DNA of 64,000 bases, taken from positions 28,340,501-28,404,500 of the forward strand of contig NC_079879.1 in assembly GCF_029227915.1 (NCBI RefSeq). Reading direction: 5' to 3'. Below, piece by piece: positions 1 to 13,079 of the stretch. A program made the translations under genes and the position numbers. This DNA is from Hydractinia symbiolongicarpus. Its lineage: Eukaryota > Cnidaria > Hydrozoa > Anthoathecata > Hydractiniidae. The notes beneath the pieces were generated by a model that saw only the letters and a list, made by a program, of their open reading frames with translations, was not told the origin of the DNA and made no database searches. How positions within the stretch are numbered: position 1 is the first letter of the stretch; every line of letters starts with the position of its first letter.

Positions 1-373
1 CAGCAATCATGTCAAACTAAGAAAAATGTTATTTTTTGGAGTCCAATTGTCTCTTTTATCACATTTATAAGGTCAAAGTCCAAAATCAGTTCAATAAAGT
101 CCCACAGTCAATCGTTTCACTGTTAAAAGCGATGAAACCTAATAATATCAGAACAATATCGCTAAATGCATGTTGGTACGAATATGTGACGCAACCGTTG
201 TAACTCACACGGACTGATACCGTTACAAAGTCATTTAAATGTAGTTTTTGAAACTGTCTGTATTTTTGGAGCACGTGCTAACGGCTAGGATTGGTCACAC
301 AGTAAAAAATGAAATTTTTATCTACATTTTTAAATAAAGCGCTACCAAAGCTCCCAGTGTAATCGCTTAGTTC
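1..373 (+). repeat. Reference monomer (first complete unit)
   Basis: The window happens to start at cagcaatcatgtcaaact, which I use as phase 1; the next unit starts at 374 and the third at 746. In order the unit holds: an A-run/T-run (about 22-40), gagtccaattgtctc (about 40-54), tcacatttataaggtcaaag (59-78), gtcccacag (99-107), aaaagcgatgaaacc, gtgacgcaacc, cacacggactgatacc, tagtttttgaaactgtct, a GC-richer gctaacggctaggattgg block, a second gtcccacag-like block, then aaataaagcgctacca and cccagtgtaatcgc. This phase is arbitrary; it is used only to give coordinates to the truncated and inverted units. Confidence 0.9.
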
Positions 374-399
374 CAGCAATCATGTCAAACTAAGAAAAA

Positions 400-1600
400 T
401 TTTTTTTTTGGTGTCCAATTGTCTCATTTATCACATTTATAAGGTCAAAGTCTAAAATCAGTTCAATAAAGTCCCACAGTCAATCGTTTCACTGTTAAAA
501 GCGATGAAACCTAATAGTATCAGAAAGATATCACTAAATGCATATTGGTACGAATATGTGACGCAACCGTCGTAACTCACACGGACTGATACCGTTAGAA
601 AGTCAATGAAATATAGTTTTTGAAACTGTCTCTATTTCTTGAGCGCGAGCTAACGGCTAGGATTGGTCCCACAGTACAAAATGAATTTTTTATCTACATT
701 TTTAAATAAAGCGCTACCACATCTCCCAGTGTAATCGATGAGTTTAAGCAATCATGTCAAACTAAGAAAAATGTTATTTGTTGGAGTCCAATTGTCTCTT
801 TTATTACATTTATAAGGTCAAAGTCCAAAATCAGTTCAATAAAGTCCCACAGTCAATCGTTTCACTGTTAAAAGCGATGAAACCTAATAATATCAGAAAA
901 ATATCGCTAAATGCATGTTGGTACGAATATGTGACGCAACCGTTGTAACTCACACGGACTGATACCGTTACAAAGTCATTTAAATGTAGTTTTTGAAACT
1001 GTTTGTATTTTTGGAGCACGTGCTAACGGCTAGGATTGGTCCCACAGTAAAAAATGAAATTTTTATCTACATTTTTAAATAAAGCGCTACCAAAGCTCCC
1101 AGTGTAATCGCTTAGTTCCAGCAATCATGTCAAACTAAGAAAAATGTTTTTTTTTTGGAGTCCAATTGTCTCATTTATCACATTTATAAGGTCAAAGTCT
1201 AAAATCAGTTCAATAAAGTCCCACAGTCAATCGTTTCACTGTTAAAAGCGATGAAACCTAATAATATCAGAAAAATATCGCTAAATGCATGTTGGTACGA
1301 ATATGTGACGCAACCGTTGTAACTCACACGGACTGATACCGTTAGAAAGTCAATTAAATGTAGTTTTTGAAACTGTCTGTATTTTTGGAGCACGTGCAAA
1401 CGGCTAGGATTGGTCCCACAGTAAAGAATGAATTTTTTATCTACCTTTTTAAATAAAGCGCTGCCAGAGCGCCCAGTGTAATCGCTTAGCTCCAGCAATC
1501 ATGTCAAACTAAGGAAAATGTTATTTCTTGGAGTCCAATTGTCTCATTTATCACATTTATAAGGTCAAAGTCTAAAATCAGTTCATTTAAGTCCCACAGT
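400..1600 (+). repeat. Block related to 8.6-9.8 kb and 10.5-12.0 kb
   Basis: A run of about three units shares rare variants with sequence 8,217 bp (22 monomers) away: the unusual gcaaacggctagg followed by cagtaaagaatg occurs at about 1396 and 9613, and the rare cgcttagctccagc at 1484 and 9701. A third relative with ttagctccagcaatc lies at 11,941, 2,238 bp (6 monomers) beyond the second. This indicates repeated copying of a multi-monomer segment, since blurred by later exchange. Confidence 0.6.
1458..1472. other. Short dyad GCGCT-n5-AGCGC (example)
   Basis: Perfect 5-bp arms around a 5-bp loop in the GC-richer end of the monomer. The form gcgctaccagagcgc or gcgctaccacagcgc is intact in many units. 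Others have gcgctaccacagctc or gctaccaaagctc, which break one arm. Whether it binds a protein is unknown. Confidence 0.7.
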
Positions 1601-3059
1601 CATTTGTTTCACAGTTAAAAGCGATGAAACCTAATAATATCAGAAAAATATCGCTAAATGCATGTTGGTACGAATATGTGACGCAACCGTCGTAACTCAC
1701 ACGGACTGATACCGTTAGAAAGTCAATTAAATGTAGTTTTTGAAACTGTCTGTATTTTTGGAGCGCGTGCTAACGGCTAGGATTGGTCCCACAGTAAAGA
1801 ATGAATTTTTTATCTACTTTTTTAAATAAAGCGCTGCCAGAGCGCCCAGTGTAATCGCTTAGTTCTAGCAATCTTGTCAAATTAAGAAGAATGTTTTTTT
1901 TTTGGAGTCCATTTGTCTCATTTATCACATTTATAAGATCAAAGTCTAAAATCAGTTTAATTAAGTCCCACAGACAGTTGTTTCACATTTTAAAGCGACG
2001 CAACCTAGTAATATCAGAAACATATCGCTAAATACATGTTGGTACGAATATGTGACGCAACCGTTGTATCTCAAACGGACTGATACCGTTAGAAAGTCAA
2101 TGTAATATAGTCTTTGAAATTGTCTCAATTTCTTTAGCGCCTGCTAACGGCTATGATTGGTCCCACAGTAAAAAATGACTTATTTATGTAAATACTTAAA
2201 TGAAGCGCTACCACAGCTCCCAGTGTAATCGATGAGTTCCAGCAATCATGTAAAACTAAGAAAAATGTTATTTCTTGGAGTCCAATTGTCTCTTTTATCA
2301 CATTTATAAGGTCAAAGTCCAAAATCAGTTCAATAAAGTCCCACAGTCAATCGTTTCACTGTTAAAAGCGATGAAACCTAATAGTATCAGAAAGATATCA
2401 CTAAATGCATGTTGGTACGAATATGTGACGCAACCGTCGTAACTCACACGGACTGATACCGTTAGAAAGTCAATGAAATATAGTTTTTGAAACTGTCTCT
2501 ATTTCTTGAGCGCGAGCTAACGGCTAGGATTGGTCCCACAGTACAAAATGGATTTTTTATCTACATTTTTAAATAAAGCGCTACCACATCTCCCAGTGTA
2601 ATCGATGAGTTTCAGCAATCATGTCAAACTAAAAAAAATGTTATTTGTTAGAGTCCAATTGTCTCTTTTATCACATTTATAAGGTCAAAGTCCAAAATCA
2701 GTTCAATAAAGTCCCACAGTCAATCGTTTCACATTTTAAAGCCACGCAACCTAGTAATATCAGAAACATATCGCTAAATACATGTTGGTACAAATATGTG
2801 ACGCAACCGTTGTATCTCAAACGGACTGATACCGTTATAAAGTCAATGTAATATAGTCTTTGAAATTGTCTCAATTTCTTTAGCGCCTGCTAACGGCTAG
2901 GATTGGTTCCTCAGTAAAAAATGACTTATTTATATAAATATTTAAATGAAGCGCTACCACAGCTCCCAGTGTAATCGATGAGTTCCAGCAATCATGTCAA
3001 ACTAAGAAAAATGTTATTTCTTGGAGTCCAATTGTCTCTTTTATCACATTTATAAGGTC

Positions 3060-4500
3060 AAAGTCTAAAATCAGTTCAATAAAGTCCCACAGTCAATCGT
3101 TTCACTGTTAAAAGCGATGAAACCTAATAATATCAGAAAAATACCGCTAAATGAATGTTGGTACGAATATGTGACGCAACCGTCGTAACTCACACGGACT
3201 GATACCGTTACAAAGTCATTTAAATGTAGTTTTTGAAACTGTCTGTATTTTTGGAGCACGTGCTAACGGTCCTAGGATTGGTCCCACAGTAAAAAATGAA
3301 ATTTTTATCTACATTTTTAAATAAAGCGCTACCAAACCTCCCAGTGTAATCGATGAGTTCCAGCAATCATGTCAAACTAAGAAAAAAAATTTTTTTTTTA
3401 GGGTCCAATTGTCTCATTTATCACATTTATAAGGTCAAAGTCTAAAATCAGGTCAATAAAGTCCCACAGTCAATCGTTTCACTGCTAAAAGCGATGAAAC
3501 CTAATAATATCAGAAAAATATCGCTAAATGCATGTTGGTACGAATATGTGACGCAACCGTCGTAACTCACACGGACTGATACCGTTAGAAAGTCAATTAA
3601 ATGTAGTTTTTGAAACTGTCTGTATTTTTGGAGCGCGTGCTAACGGCTAGGATTGGTCCCACAGTAAAAAATAAATTTTTTATCAACCTTTTTAAATAAA
3701 GCGCTGCCAGAGCGCCCAGTGTAATCGCTTAGTTCCAGCAATCATGTCAAATTAAGAAGAATGTTTTTTTTTTGGAGTCCAATTGTCTCATTTATCACAT
3801 TTATAAGGTCAAAGTCCAAAATCAGTTCAATAAAGTCCCACAGTCAATCGTTTCACTGTTAAAAGCGATGAAACCTAATAATATCAGAAAAATACCGCTA
3901 AATGAATGTTGGTACGAATATGTGACGCAACCGTCGTAACTCACACGGACTGATACCGTTACAAAGTCATTTAAATGTAGTTTTTGAAACTGTCTGTATT
4001 TTTGGAGCACGTGCTAACGGTCCTAGGATTGGTCCCACAGTAAAAAATGAAATTTTTATCTACATTTTTAAATAAAGCGCTACCAAACCTCCCAGTGTAA
4101 TCGATGAGTTCCAGCAATCATGTCAAACTAAGAAAAAAATTTTTTTTTTTAGGGTCCAATTGTCTCATTTATCACATTTATAAGGTCAAAGTCTAAAATC
4201 AGGTCAATAAAGTCCCACAGTCAATCGTTTCACTGCTAAAAGCGATGAAACCTAATAATATCAGAAAAATATCGCTAAATGCATGTTGGTACGAATATGT
4301 GACGCAACCGTCGTAACTCACACGGACTGATACCGTTAGAAAGTCAATTAAATGTAGTTTTTGAAACTGTCTGTATTTTTGGAGCGCGTGCTAACGGCTA
4401 GGATTGGTCCCACAGTAAAAAATAAATTTTTTATCAACCTTTTTAAATAAAGCGCTGCCAGAGCGCCCAGTGTAATCGCTTAGTTCTAGCAATCATGTCA
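3060..4500 (+). repeat. Dimer (~750-bp) tandem duplication marked by ggtcctagg
   Basis: Two consecutive two-monomer blocks are almost identical. Each carries the private 2-bp insertion that makes ggtcctaggattgg (at 3269 and 4019) and the A-run/T-run variant that reads aggg where other units read ggag (about 3384-3403 and 4133-4154). The period is 750-751 bp, slightly above 2 x 373 because of the insertion and T-run length. No other unit has the insertion, so this looks like a young local duplication lying inside the first copy of the seven-monomer block. Confidence 0.8.
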
Positions 4501-5555
4501 AATTAAGAAGAATGTTTTTTTTTTGGAGTCCAATTATCTCATTTATCACATTTATAAGATCAAAGTCTAAAATCAGTTTAATTAAGTCCCACAGACAGTT
4601 GTTTCACATTTTAAAGCGACGCAACCTAGTAATATCAGAAACATATCGCTAAATACATGTTGGTACGAATATGTGACGCAACCGTTGTATCTCAAACGGA
4701 CTGATACCGTTAGAAAGTCAATGTAATATAGTCTTTGAAATTGTCTCAATTTCTTTAGCGCCTGCTAACGGCTAGGATTGGTCCTACAGTAAAAAATGAC
4801 TTATTTATCTAAATACTTAAATGAAGCGCTACCACAGCTCCCAGTGTAATCGATGAGTTCCAGCAATCATGTAAAACTAAGAAAAATGTTATTTCTTGGA
4901 GTCCAATTGTCTCTTTTATCACATTTATAAGGTCAAAGTCCAAAATCAGTTCAATAAAGTCCCACAGTCAATCGTTTCACTGTTAAAAGCGACGAAACCT
5001 AATAGTATCAGAAAGATATCACTAAATGCATGTTGGTACGAATATGTGACGCAACCGTCGTAACTCACACGGACTGATACCGTTAGAAAGTCAATGAAAT
5101 ATAGTTTTTGAAACTGTCTCTATTTCTTGAGCGCGAGCTAACGGCTAGGATTGGTCCCACAGTACAAAATGGATTTTTTATCTACATTTTTAAATAAAGC
5201 GCTACCACATCTCCCAGTGTAATCGATGAGTTTCAGCAATCATGTCAAACTAAGAAAAATGTTATTTGTTGGAGTCCAATTGTCTCTTTTATCACATTTA
5301 TAAGGTCAAAGTCCAAAATCAGTTCAATAAAGTCCCACAGTCAATCGTTTCACATTTTAAAGCCACGCAACCTAGTAATATCAGAAACATATCGCTAAAT
5401 ACATGTTGGTACAAATATGTGACGCAACCGTTGTATCTCAAACGGACTGATACCGTTAGAAAGTCAATGTAATATAGTCTTTGAAATTGTCTCAATTTCT
5501 TTAGCGCCTGCTAACGGCTAGGATTGGTCCCTCAGTAAAAAATGACTTATTTATC

Positions 5556-5565
5556 TAAATATTTA
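5556..5565. other. 10-bp palindrome TAAATATTTA (example)
   Basis: Occurs in the tctttgaaattg sub-type just before tgaagcgctacc. These units have lost the AATAAA found in most others (aaatgaagcg instead of aaataaagcg). Confidence 0.65.
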
Positions 5566-6596
5566 AATGAAGCGCTACCACAGCTCCCAGTGTAATCGAT
5601 GAGTTCCAGCAATCATGTCAAACTAAGAAAAATGTTATTTCTTGGAGTCCAATTGTCTCTTTTATCACATTTATAAGGCCAAAGTCCAAAATCAGTTCAA
5701 TAAAGTCCCACAGTCAATCGTTTCACTGTTAAAAGCGATGAAACCTAATAATATCAGAAAAATACCGCTAAATGAATGTTGGTACGAATATGTGACGCAA
5801 CCGTCGTAACTCACACGGACTGATACCGTTACAAAGTCATTTAAATGTAGTTTTTGAAACTGTCTGTATTTTTGCAGCACGTGCTAACGGCTAGGATTGG
5901 TCCCACAGTAAAAAATGACTTATTTATCTAAATATTTAAATGAAGCGCTACCACAGCTCCCAGTGTAATCGATGAGTTCCAGCAATCATGTCAAACTAAG
6001 AAAAATGTTATTTCTTGGAGTCCAATTGTCTCTTTTATCACATTTATAAGGTCAAAGTCCAAAATCAGTTCAATAAAGTCCCACAGTCAATCGTTTCACT
6101 GTTAAAAGCGATGAAACCTAATAATATCAGAAAAATATCGCTAAATGCATGTTGGTACGAATATGTGACGCAACCGTCGTAACTCACACGGACTGATACC
6201 GTTAGAGAGTCAATGAAATATACTTTTTGAAACTGTCTCTATTTTTTGAGCGCGTGTTAACGGCAAGGATTGGTCCCACAGTAAAAAATGAAATTTTTAT
6301 CTACATTTTTAAATAAAGCACTACTACAGCTCCCAGTTTAATCGCTGACTTCCAGCAATCATGTCAAACTATGAAAAATGTTATTTCTTGGAGTCCAATT
6401 GTCTCATTTATCACATTTATAAGATCAAAGTCTAAAATCAGTTTAATTAAGTCCCACAGACAGTTGTTTCACATTTTAAAGCCACGCAACCTAGTAATAT
6501 CAGAAACATATCGCTAAATACATGTTGGTACAAATATGTGACGCAACCGTTGTATCTCAAACGGACTGATACCGTTAGAAAGTCAATGTAATATAG

Positions 6597-9500
6597 TCTT
6601 TGAAATTGTCTCAATTTCTTTAGCGCCTGCTAACGGCTAGGATTGGTCCCTCAGTAAAAAATGACTTATTTATCTAAATATTTAAATGAAGCGCTACCAC
6701 AGCTCCCAGTGTAATCGATGAGTTCCAGCAATCATGTCAAACTAAGAAAAATGTTATTTCTTGGAGTCCAATTGTCTCTTTTATCACATTTATAAGGTCA
6801 AAGTCCAAAATCAGTTCAATAAAGTCCCACAGTCAATCGTTTCACTGTTAAAAGCGATGAAACCTAATAATATCAGAAAAATACCGCTAAATGAATGTTG
6901 GTACGAATATGTGACGCAACCGTCGTAACTCACACGGACTGATACCGTTACAAAGTCATTTAAATGTAGTTTTTGAAACTGTCTGTATTTTTGGAGCACG
7001 TGCTAACGGCTAGGATTGGTCCCACAGTAAAAAATGACTTATTTATCTAAATATTTAAATGAAGCGCTACCACAGCTTCCAGTGTAATCGATGAGTTCCA
7101 GCAATCATGTCAAACTAAGAAAAATGTTATTTCTTGGAGTCCAATTGTCTCTTTTATCACATTTATAAGGTCAAAGTCCAAAATCAGTTCAATAAAGTCC
7201 CACAGTCAATCGTTTCACTGTTAAAAGCGATGAAACCTAATAATATCAGAAAAATATCGCTAAATGCATGTTGGTACGAATATGTGACGCAACCGTCGTA
7301 ACTCACACGGACTGATACCGTTACAAAGTCATTTAAATGTAGTTTTTGAAACTGTCTGTATTTTTGGAGCACGTGCTAACGGCTAGGATTGGTCCCACAG
7401 TAAAAAATGAAATTTTTATCTACATTTTTAAATAAAGCGTTACCAAAGCTCCCAGTGTAATCGCTTAGTTCCAGCAATCATGTCAAACTAAGAAAACTGT
7501 TATTTCTTGAAGTCCAATTGTCTCTTTTATCACATTTATAAGGTCAAAGTCCAAAATCAGTTCAATAAAGTCCCACAGTCAATCGTTTCACTGTTAAAAG
7601 CGATGAAACCTAATAATATCAGAAAAATATCGCTAAATGCATGTTGGTACGAATATGTGACGCAACCGTCGTAACTCACACGGACTGATACCGTTACAAA
7701 GTCATTTAAATGTAGTTTTTGAAACTGTCTGTATTTTTGGAGCACGTGCTAACGGCTAGGATTGGTCCCACAGTAAAAAATGAAATTTTTATCTACATTT
7801 TTAAATAAAGCGCTATCAAAGCTCCCATTGTAATCGCTTAGTTCCAGCAATCATGTCAAACTAAGAAGAATATTTTTTTTTGGAGTCCAATTGTCTCATT
7901 TATCACATTTATAAGGTCAAAGTCTAAAATCAGTTCAATAAAGTCCCACAGTCAATCGTTTCACTGTTAAAAGCGATGAAACCTAATAATATCAGAAAAT
8001 AATCGCTAAATGCATGTTGGTACGAATATGTGGCGCAACCGTCGTAACTCACACGGACTGATACCGTTAGAAAGTCAATTAAATGTAGTTTTTGAAACTG
8101 TCTGTATTTTTGGAGCGCGTGCTAACGGCTAGGATTGGTCCCACAGTAAAGAATGAATTTTTTATCTACCTTTTTAAATAAAGCGCTGCCAGAGCGCCCA
8201 TTGTAATCGCTTAGTTCCAGCAATCATGTCAAATTAAGAAGAATGTTTTTTTTTGGAGTCCAATTGTCTCATTTATCACATTTATAAGATCAAAGTCTAA
8301 AATCAGTTTAATTAAGTCCCACAGACAGTTCTTTCACATTTTAAAGCGACGCAACCTAGTAATGTCAGAAACATATCGCTAAATACATGTTGGTACGAAT
8401 ATGTGACGCAACCGTTGTATCTCAAACGGACTGATACCGTTAGAAAGTCAATGTAATATAGTCTTTGAAATTGTCTCAATTTCTTTAGCGCCTGCTAACG
8501 GCTAGGATTGGTCCCACAGTAAAAAATGACTTATTTATCTAAATACTTAAATGAAGCGCTACCACAGCTCCCAATGTAATCGATGAGTTCCAGCAATCAT
8601 GTCAAACTAAGAAAAATGTTATTTCTTGGAGTCCAATTGTCTCTTTTATCACATTTATAAGGTCAAAGTCCAAAATCAGTTCAATAAAGTCCCACAGTCA
8701 ATCGTTTCACTGTTAAAAGCGATGAAACCTAATAGTATCAGAAAGATATCACTAAATGCATATTGGTACGAATATGTGACGCAACCGTCGTAACTCACAC
8801 GGACTGATACCGTTAGAAAGTCAATGAATTATAGTTTTTGAAACTGTCTCTATTTCTTGAGCGCGAGATAACGGGTAGGATTGGTCCCACAGTACAAAAT
8901 GAATTTTTTATCTACATTTTTAAATAAAGCGCTACCACATCTCCCAGTGTAATCGATGAGTTTCAGCAATCATGTCCAACTAAGAAAAATGTTATTTGTT
9001 GGAGTCCAATTGTCTCTTTTATCACATTCATAAGGTCAAAGTCCAAAATCAGTTCAATAAAGTCCCACAGTCAATCGTTTCACTGTTAGAAGCGATGAAA
9101 CCTAATAATATCAGAAAAATATCGCTAAATGCATGTTGGTACGAATATGTGACGCAACCGTTGTAACTCACACGGACTGATACCGTTACAAAGTCATTTA
9201 AATGTAGTTTTTGAAACTGTCTGTATTTTTGGAGCACGTGCTAACGGCTAGGATTGGTCCCACAGTAAAAAATGAAATTTTTTTCTACATTTTTAAATAA
9301 AGCGCTACCAAAGCTCCCAGTGTAATCGCTTAGTTCCAGCAATCATGTCAAACTAAGAAAAATGTTTTTTTTTGGAGTCCAATTGTCTCATTTATCACAT
9401 TTATAAGGTCAAAGTCTAAAATCAGTTCAATAAAGTCCCACAGTCAATCGTTTCACTGTTAAAAGCGATGAAACCTAATAATATCAGAAAAATATCGCTA

Positions 9501-10327
9501 AATGCATGTTGGTACGAATATGTGACGCAACCGTCGTAACTCACACGGACTGATACCGTTAGAAAGTCAATTAAATGTAGTTTTTGAAACTGTCTGTTTT
9601 TTTGGAGCGCGTGCAAACGGCTAGGATTGGTCCCACAGTAAAGAATGAATTTTTTATCTACCTTTTTAAATAAAGCGCTGCCAGAGCGCCCAGTGTAATC
9701 GCTTAGCTCCAGCAATCATGTCAAACTAAGGAAAATGTTATTTCTTGGAGTCCAATTGTCTCATTTATCACATTTATAAGGTCAAAGTCTAAAATCAGTT
9801 TATTTAAGTCCCACAGTCATTTGTTTCACAGTTAAAAGCGATGAAACCTAATAATATCAGAAAAATATCGCTAAATGCATGTTGGTACGAATATGTGACG
9901 CAACCGTCGTAACTCACACGGACTGATACCGTTACAAAGTCATTTAAATGTAGTTTTTGAAACTGTCTGTATTTTTGGAGCACGTGCTAACGGCTAGGAT
10001 TGGTCCCACAGTAAAAAATGAAATTTTTATCTACATTTTTAAATAAAGCGCTACCAAAGCTCCCAGTGTAATCGCTTAGTTCCAGCAATCATGTAAAACT
10101 AAGAAAAATATTTTTTTTTGGAGTCCAATTGTCTCATTTATCACATTTATAAGATCAAAGTCTAAAATCAGTTTAATTAAGTCCCACAGACAGTTTTTTC
10201 ACATTTTAAAGCGACGCAACCTAGTAATATCAGAAACATATCGCTAAATACATGTTGGTACGAATATGTGACGCAACCGTTGTATCTCAAACGGACTGAT
10301 ACCGTTAGAAAGTCAATGTAATATAGT
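6597..10327 (+). repeat. Pentamer-spaced units (1,865 bp) in domain A
   Basis: The tctttgaaattg sub-type lies at 6597, 8462 and 10327, two exact steps of 1,865 bp (5 monomers). The stretch after 8462 resembles the stretch after 10327 (both next carry cctaatagtatcagaaagat and then a wattatttgttgg-like or tttttggag unit). The stretch after 6597 is less alike. I call this a decayed pentamer HOR with moderate confidence. Confidence 0.5.
7285..7292 (+). other. Conserved TGACGCAA core (example)
   Basis: tgtgacgcaa appears at the same phase in nearly every unit of all three domains, including those whose flanks differ strongly. The string resembles a composite CRE/C-EBP half-site known from animal bZIP factors. 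No function is shown here; conservation may reflect homogenisation only. Confidence 0.5.
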
Positions 10328-11104
10328 CTTTGAAATTGTCTCAATTTCTTTAGCGCCTGCTAACGGCTAGGATTGGTCCCACAGTAAAAAATGACTTATT
10401 TATCTAAATACTTCAATGAAGCGCTACCACAGTTCCCAGTGTAATCGATGAGTTCCAGCAATCATGTAAAACTAAGAAAAATGTTATTTCTTGGAGTCCA
10501 ATTGTCTCTTTTATCACATTTATAAGGTCAAAGTCAAAAACCAGTTCAATAAAGTCCCACAGTCAATCGTTTCACTGTTAAAAGCGACGAAACCTAATAG
10601 TATCAGAAAGATATCACTAAATGCATGTTGGTACGAATATGTGACGCAACCGTCGTAACTCACACGGACTGATACCGTTAGAAAGTCAATGAAATATAGT
10701 TTTTGAAACTGTCTCTATTTCTTGAGCGCGAGCTAACGGCTAGGATTGGTCCCACAGTACAAAATGGATTTTTTATCTACATTTTTAAATAAAGCGCTAC
10801 CACATCTCCCAGTGTAATTGATGAGTTTCAGCAATCATGTCAAACTAAGAAAAATGTTATTTTTTGGAGTCCAATTGTCTCTTTTATCACATTTATAAGG
10901 TCAAAGTCCAAAATCAGTTCAATAAAGTCCCACAGTCAATCGTTTCACTGTTAAAAGCGATGAAACCTAATAATATCAGAAAAATATCGCTAAATGCATG
11001 TTGGTACGAATATGTGACGCGACCGTTGTAACTCACACGGACTGATACCGTTACAAAGTCATTTAAATGTAGTTTTTCAAACTGTCTGTATTTTTGGAGC
11101 ACGT

Positions 11105-11850
11105 GCTAACGGCTAGGATTGGTCCCACAGTAAAAAATGAAATTTTTATCTACATTTTTAAATAAAGCGCTACCAAAGCTCCCAGTGTAATGGCTTAATT
11201 CCAGCAATCATGTCAAACTAAGAAAAATGTTTTTTTTTGGAGTCCAATTGTCTCATTTATCACATTTATAAGGTCAAAGTCTAAAATCAGTTCAATAAAG
11301 TCCCACAGTCAATCGTTTCACTGTTAAAAGCGATGAAACCTAATAATATCAGAAAAATATCGCTAAATGCATGTTGGTACGAATATGTGACGCAACCGTC
11401 GTAACTCACACGGACTGATACCGTTAGAAAGTCAATTAAATGTAGTTTTTCAAACTGTCTGTATTTTTGGAGCACGTGCTAACGGCTAGGATTGGTCCCA
11501 CAGTAAAAAATGAAATTTTTATCTACATTTTTAAATAAAGCGCTACCAAAGCTCCCAGTGTAATGGCTTAATTCCAGCAATCATGTCAAACTAAGAAAAA
11601 TGTTTTTTTTTGGAGTCCAATTGTCTCATTTATCACATTTATAAGGTCAAAGTCTAAAATCAGTTCAATAAAGTCCCACAGTCAATCGTTTCACTGTTAA
11701 AAGCGATGAAACCTAATAATATCAGAAAAATATCGCTAAATGCATGTTGGTACGAATATGTGACGCAACCGTCGTAACTCACACGGACTGATACCGTTAG
11801 AAAGTCAATTAAATGTAGTTTTTGAAACTGTCTGTATTTTTGGAGCGCGT
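11105..11850 (+). repeat. Single-monomer tandem duplication
   Basis: The rare variant tggcttaattccagcaatc occurs at 11,191 and 11,564, exactly 373 bp apart and nowhere else that I saw. The units on either side are otherwise nearly the same. A one-unit unequal exchange is the simplest reading. Confidence 0.7.
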
Positions 11851-11989
11851 GCTAACGGCTAGGATTGGTCCCACAGTAAAGAATGAATTTTTTATCTACC
11901 TTTTTAAATAAAGCGCTGCTAGAGCGCCCAGTGTAATCGCTTAGCTCCAGCAATCATATCAAACTAAGGAAAATGTTATTTCTTGGAGT

Positions 11990-12660
11990 CCAATTGTCTC
12001 ATTTATCACATTTATAAGGTCAAAGTCTAAAATCAGTTCATTTAAGTCCCACAGTCATTTGTTTCACAGTTAAAAGCAACACAACCTAGTAATATCAGGA
12101 AAATATCGCTAAATGCATGTTGGTACGAATATGTGACGCAATCTTTGTAATTCATCCGGACTGATACCGTTAGAAAGTCAATGAAATATAGTTTTTGAAA
12201 CTGTCTCTATTTATTTGGCGGATGCTAACGGCTAGGATTGGTCGCACAGTAAAAAATGACTTATTTATCTACATTTTCAAATAAGGCGCTACCAGAGCGC
12301 CCAGTGTAATCGCTTAGTTCCAGCAATCATGTCAAACTAAGGAAAATGTTATTTCTTGGAGTCCAATTGTCTCATTTATCACATTTATAAGGTCAAAGTC
12401 TAAAATCAGTTCATTTAAGTCCCACAGTCAATTGTTTCACAGTTAAAAGCAACACAACCTAGTAATATCAGGAAAATATCGCTAAATGCATGTTGGTACG
12501 AATATGTGACGCAATCTTTGTAATTCATCCGGACTGATACCGTTAGAAAGTCAATGAAATATAGTTTTTGAAACTGTCTCTATTTCTTTGGCGGATGCTA
12601 ACGGCTAGGATTGGTCACACAGTAAAAAATGACTTATTTATCTACATTTTTAAATAAAGC
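11990..12660 (+). repeat. Single-monomer tandem duplication with gcggatgctaacgg
   Basis: Two successive units share gcaatctttgtaattcatcc, caacacaacctag and ttggcggatgctaacgg (about 12,075-12,240 and 12,448-12,612), 373 bp apart. They combine a left half close to domain A with a right half close to domain B or C units, so they are also examples of mosaic monomers. Confidence 0.65.
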
Positions 12661-12865
12661 GCTACCACAGCGCCCAGTGTAATCGCTGAATTCCAGCAAT
12701 CTTGTCAAATTAAGAAGAATGTTATTTCTTGGAGTCCAACTGTCCCATTTATCACATTTATAAGGTCAAAATCCAAAATCTGTTCAATTAAGTCCCACAG
12801 TCAATTGTTTTACAGTTAAAAGCGACGCAACCTAGTAATATCAGAAACATATCGCTAAACAGATG

Positions 12866-12875
12866 TTCGTACGAA
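12866..12875. other. 10-bp palindrome TTCGTACGAA (example)
   Basis: Present in units that read gttcgtacgaatatg and absent from those with gttggtacgaatatg. It recurs at the same phase at about 16,595, 21,808, 26,276, 33,352 and many sites in domain C. The single difference g/c makes or breaks the dyad. Confidence 0.75.
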
Positions 12876-13079
12876 TATGTGACGCAATGGTGGTAATTCA
12901 TACAGACTGATACCGTTAGAAAGTCAATGAAATGTAGTTTTTGAAGCTGTCTCTCATTTTGGAGTGCGTGCTGACGGCTAGAAATGGTCCCACAGTAAAA
13001 AATGATTTTTTTATCTACATTTTCAAATAAAGCGCTACCAGAGCGCCCAGTGTAATCGCTTAGTTCCAACAATCATGTC

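Larger units (their letters stand above)
1820..5887 (+). repeat. Seven-monomer (2,621-bp) tandem duplication, about 1.5 copies
   Basis: Variants in 1.82-3.27 kb reappear 2,621 bp later: the rare tagttctagc at 1860 and 4481, the tctttgaaattg sub-type at 2111 and 4732 and again at 2857 and 5478, and the unit with ccgctaaatgaatg. The match ends at about 5,887, where the second copy lacks the ggtcctagg variant and joins a different unit (cagtaaaaaatgact). 2,621 is seven monomers plus about 10 bp, the extra coming from the dimer duplication and T-run changes inside the first copy. Confidence 0.75.
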
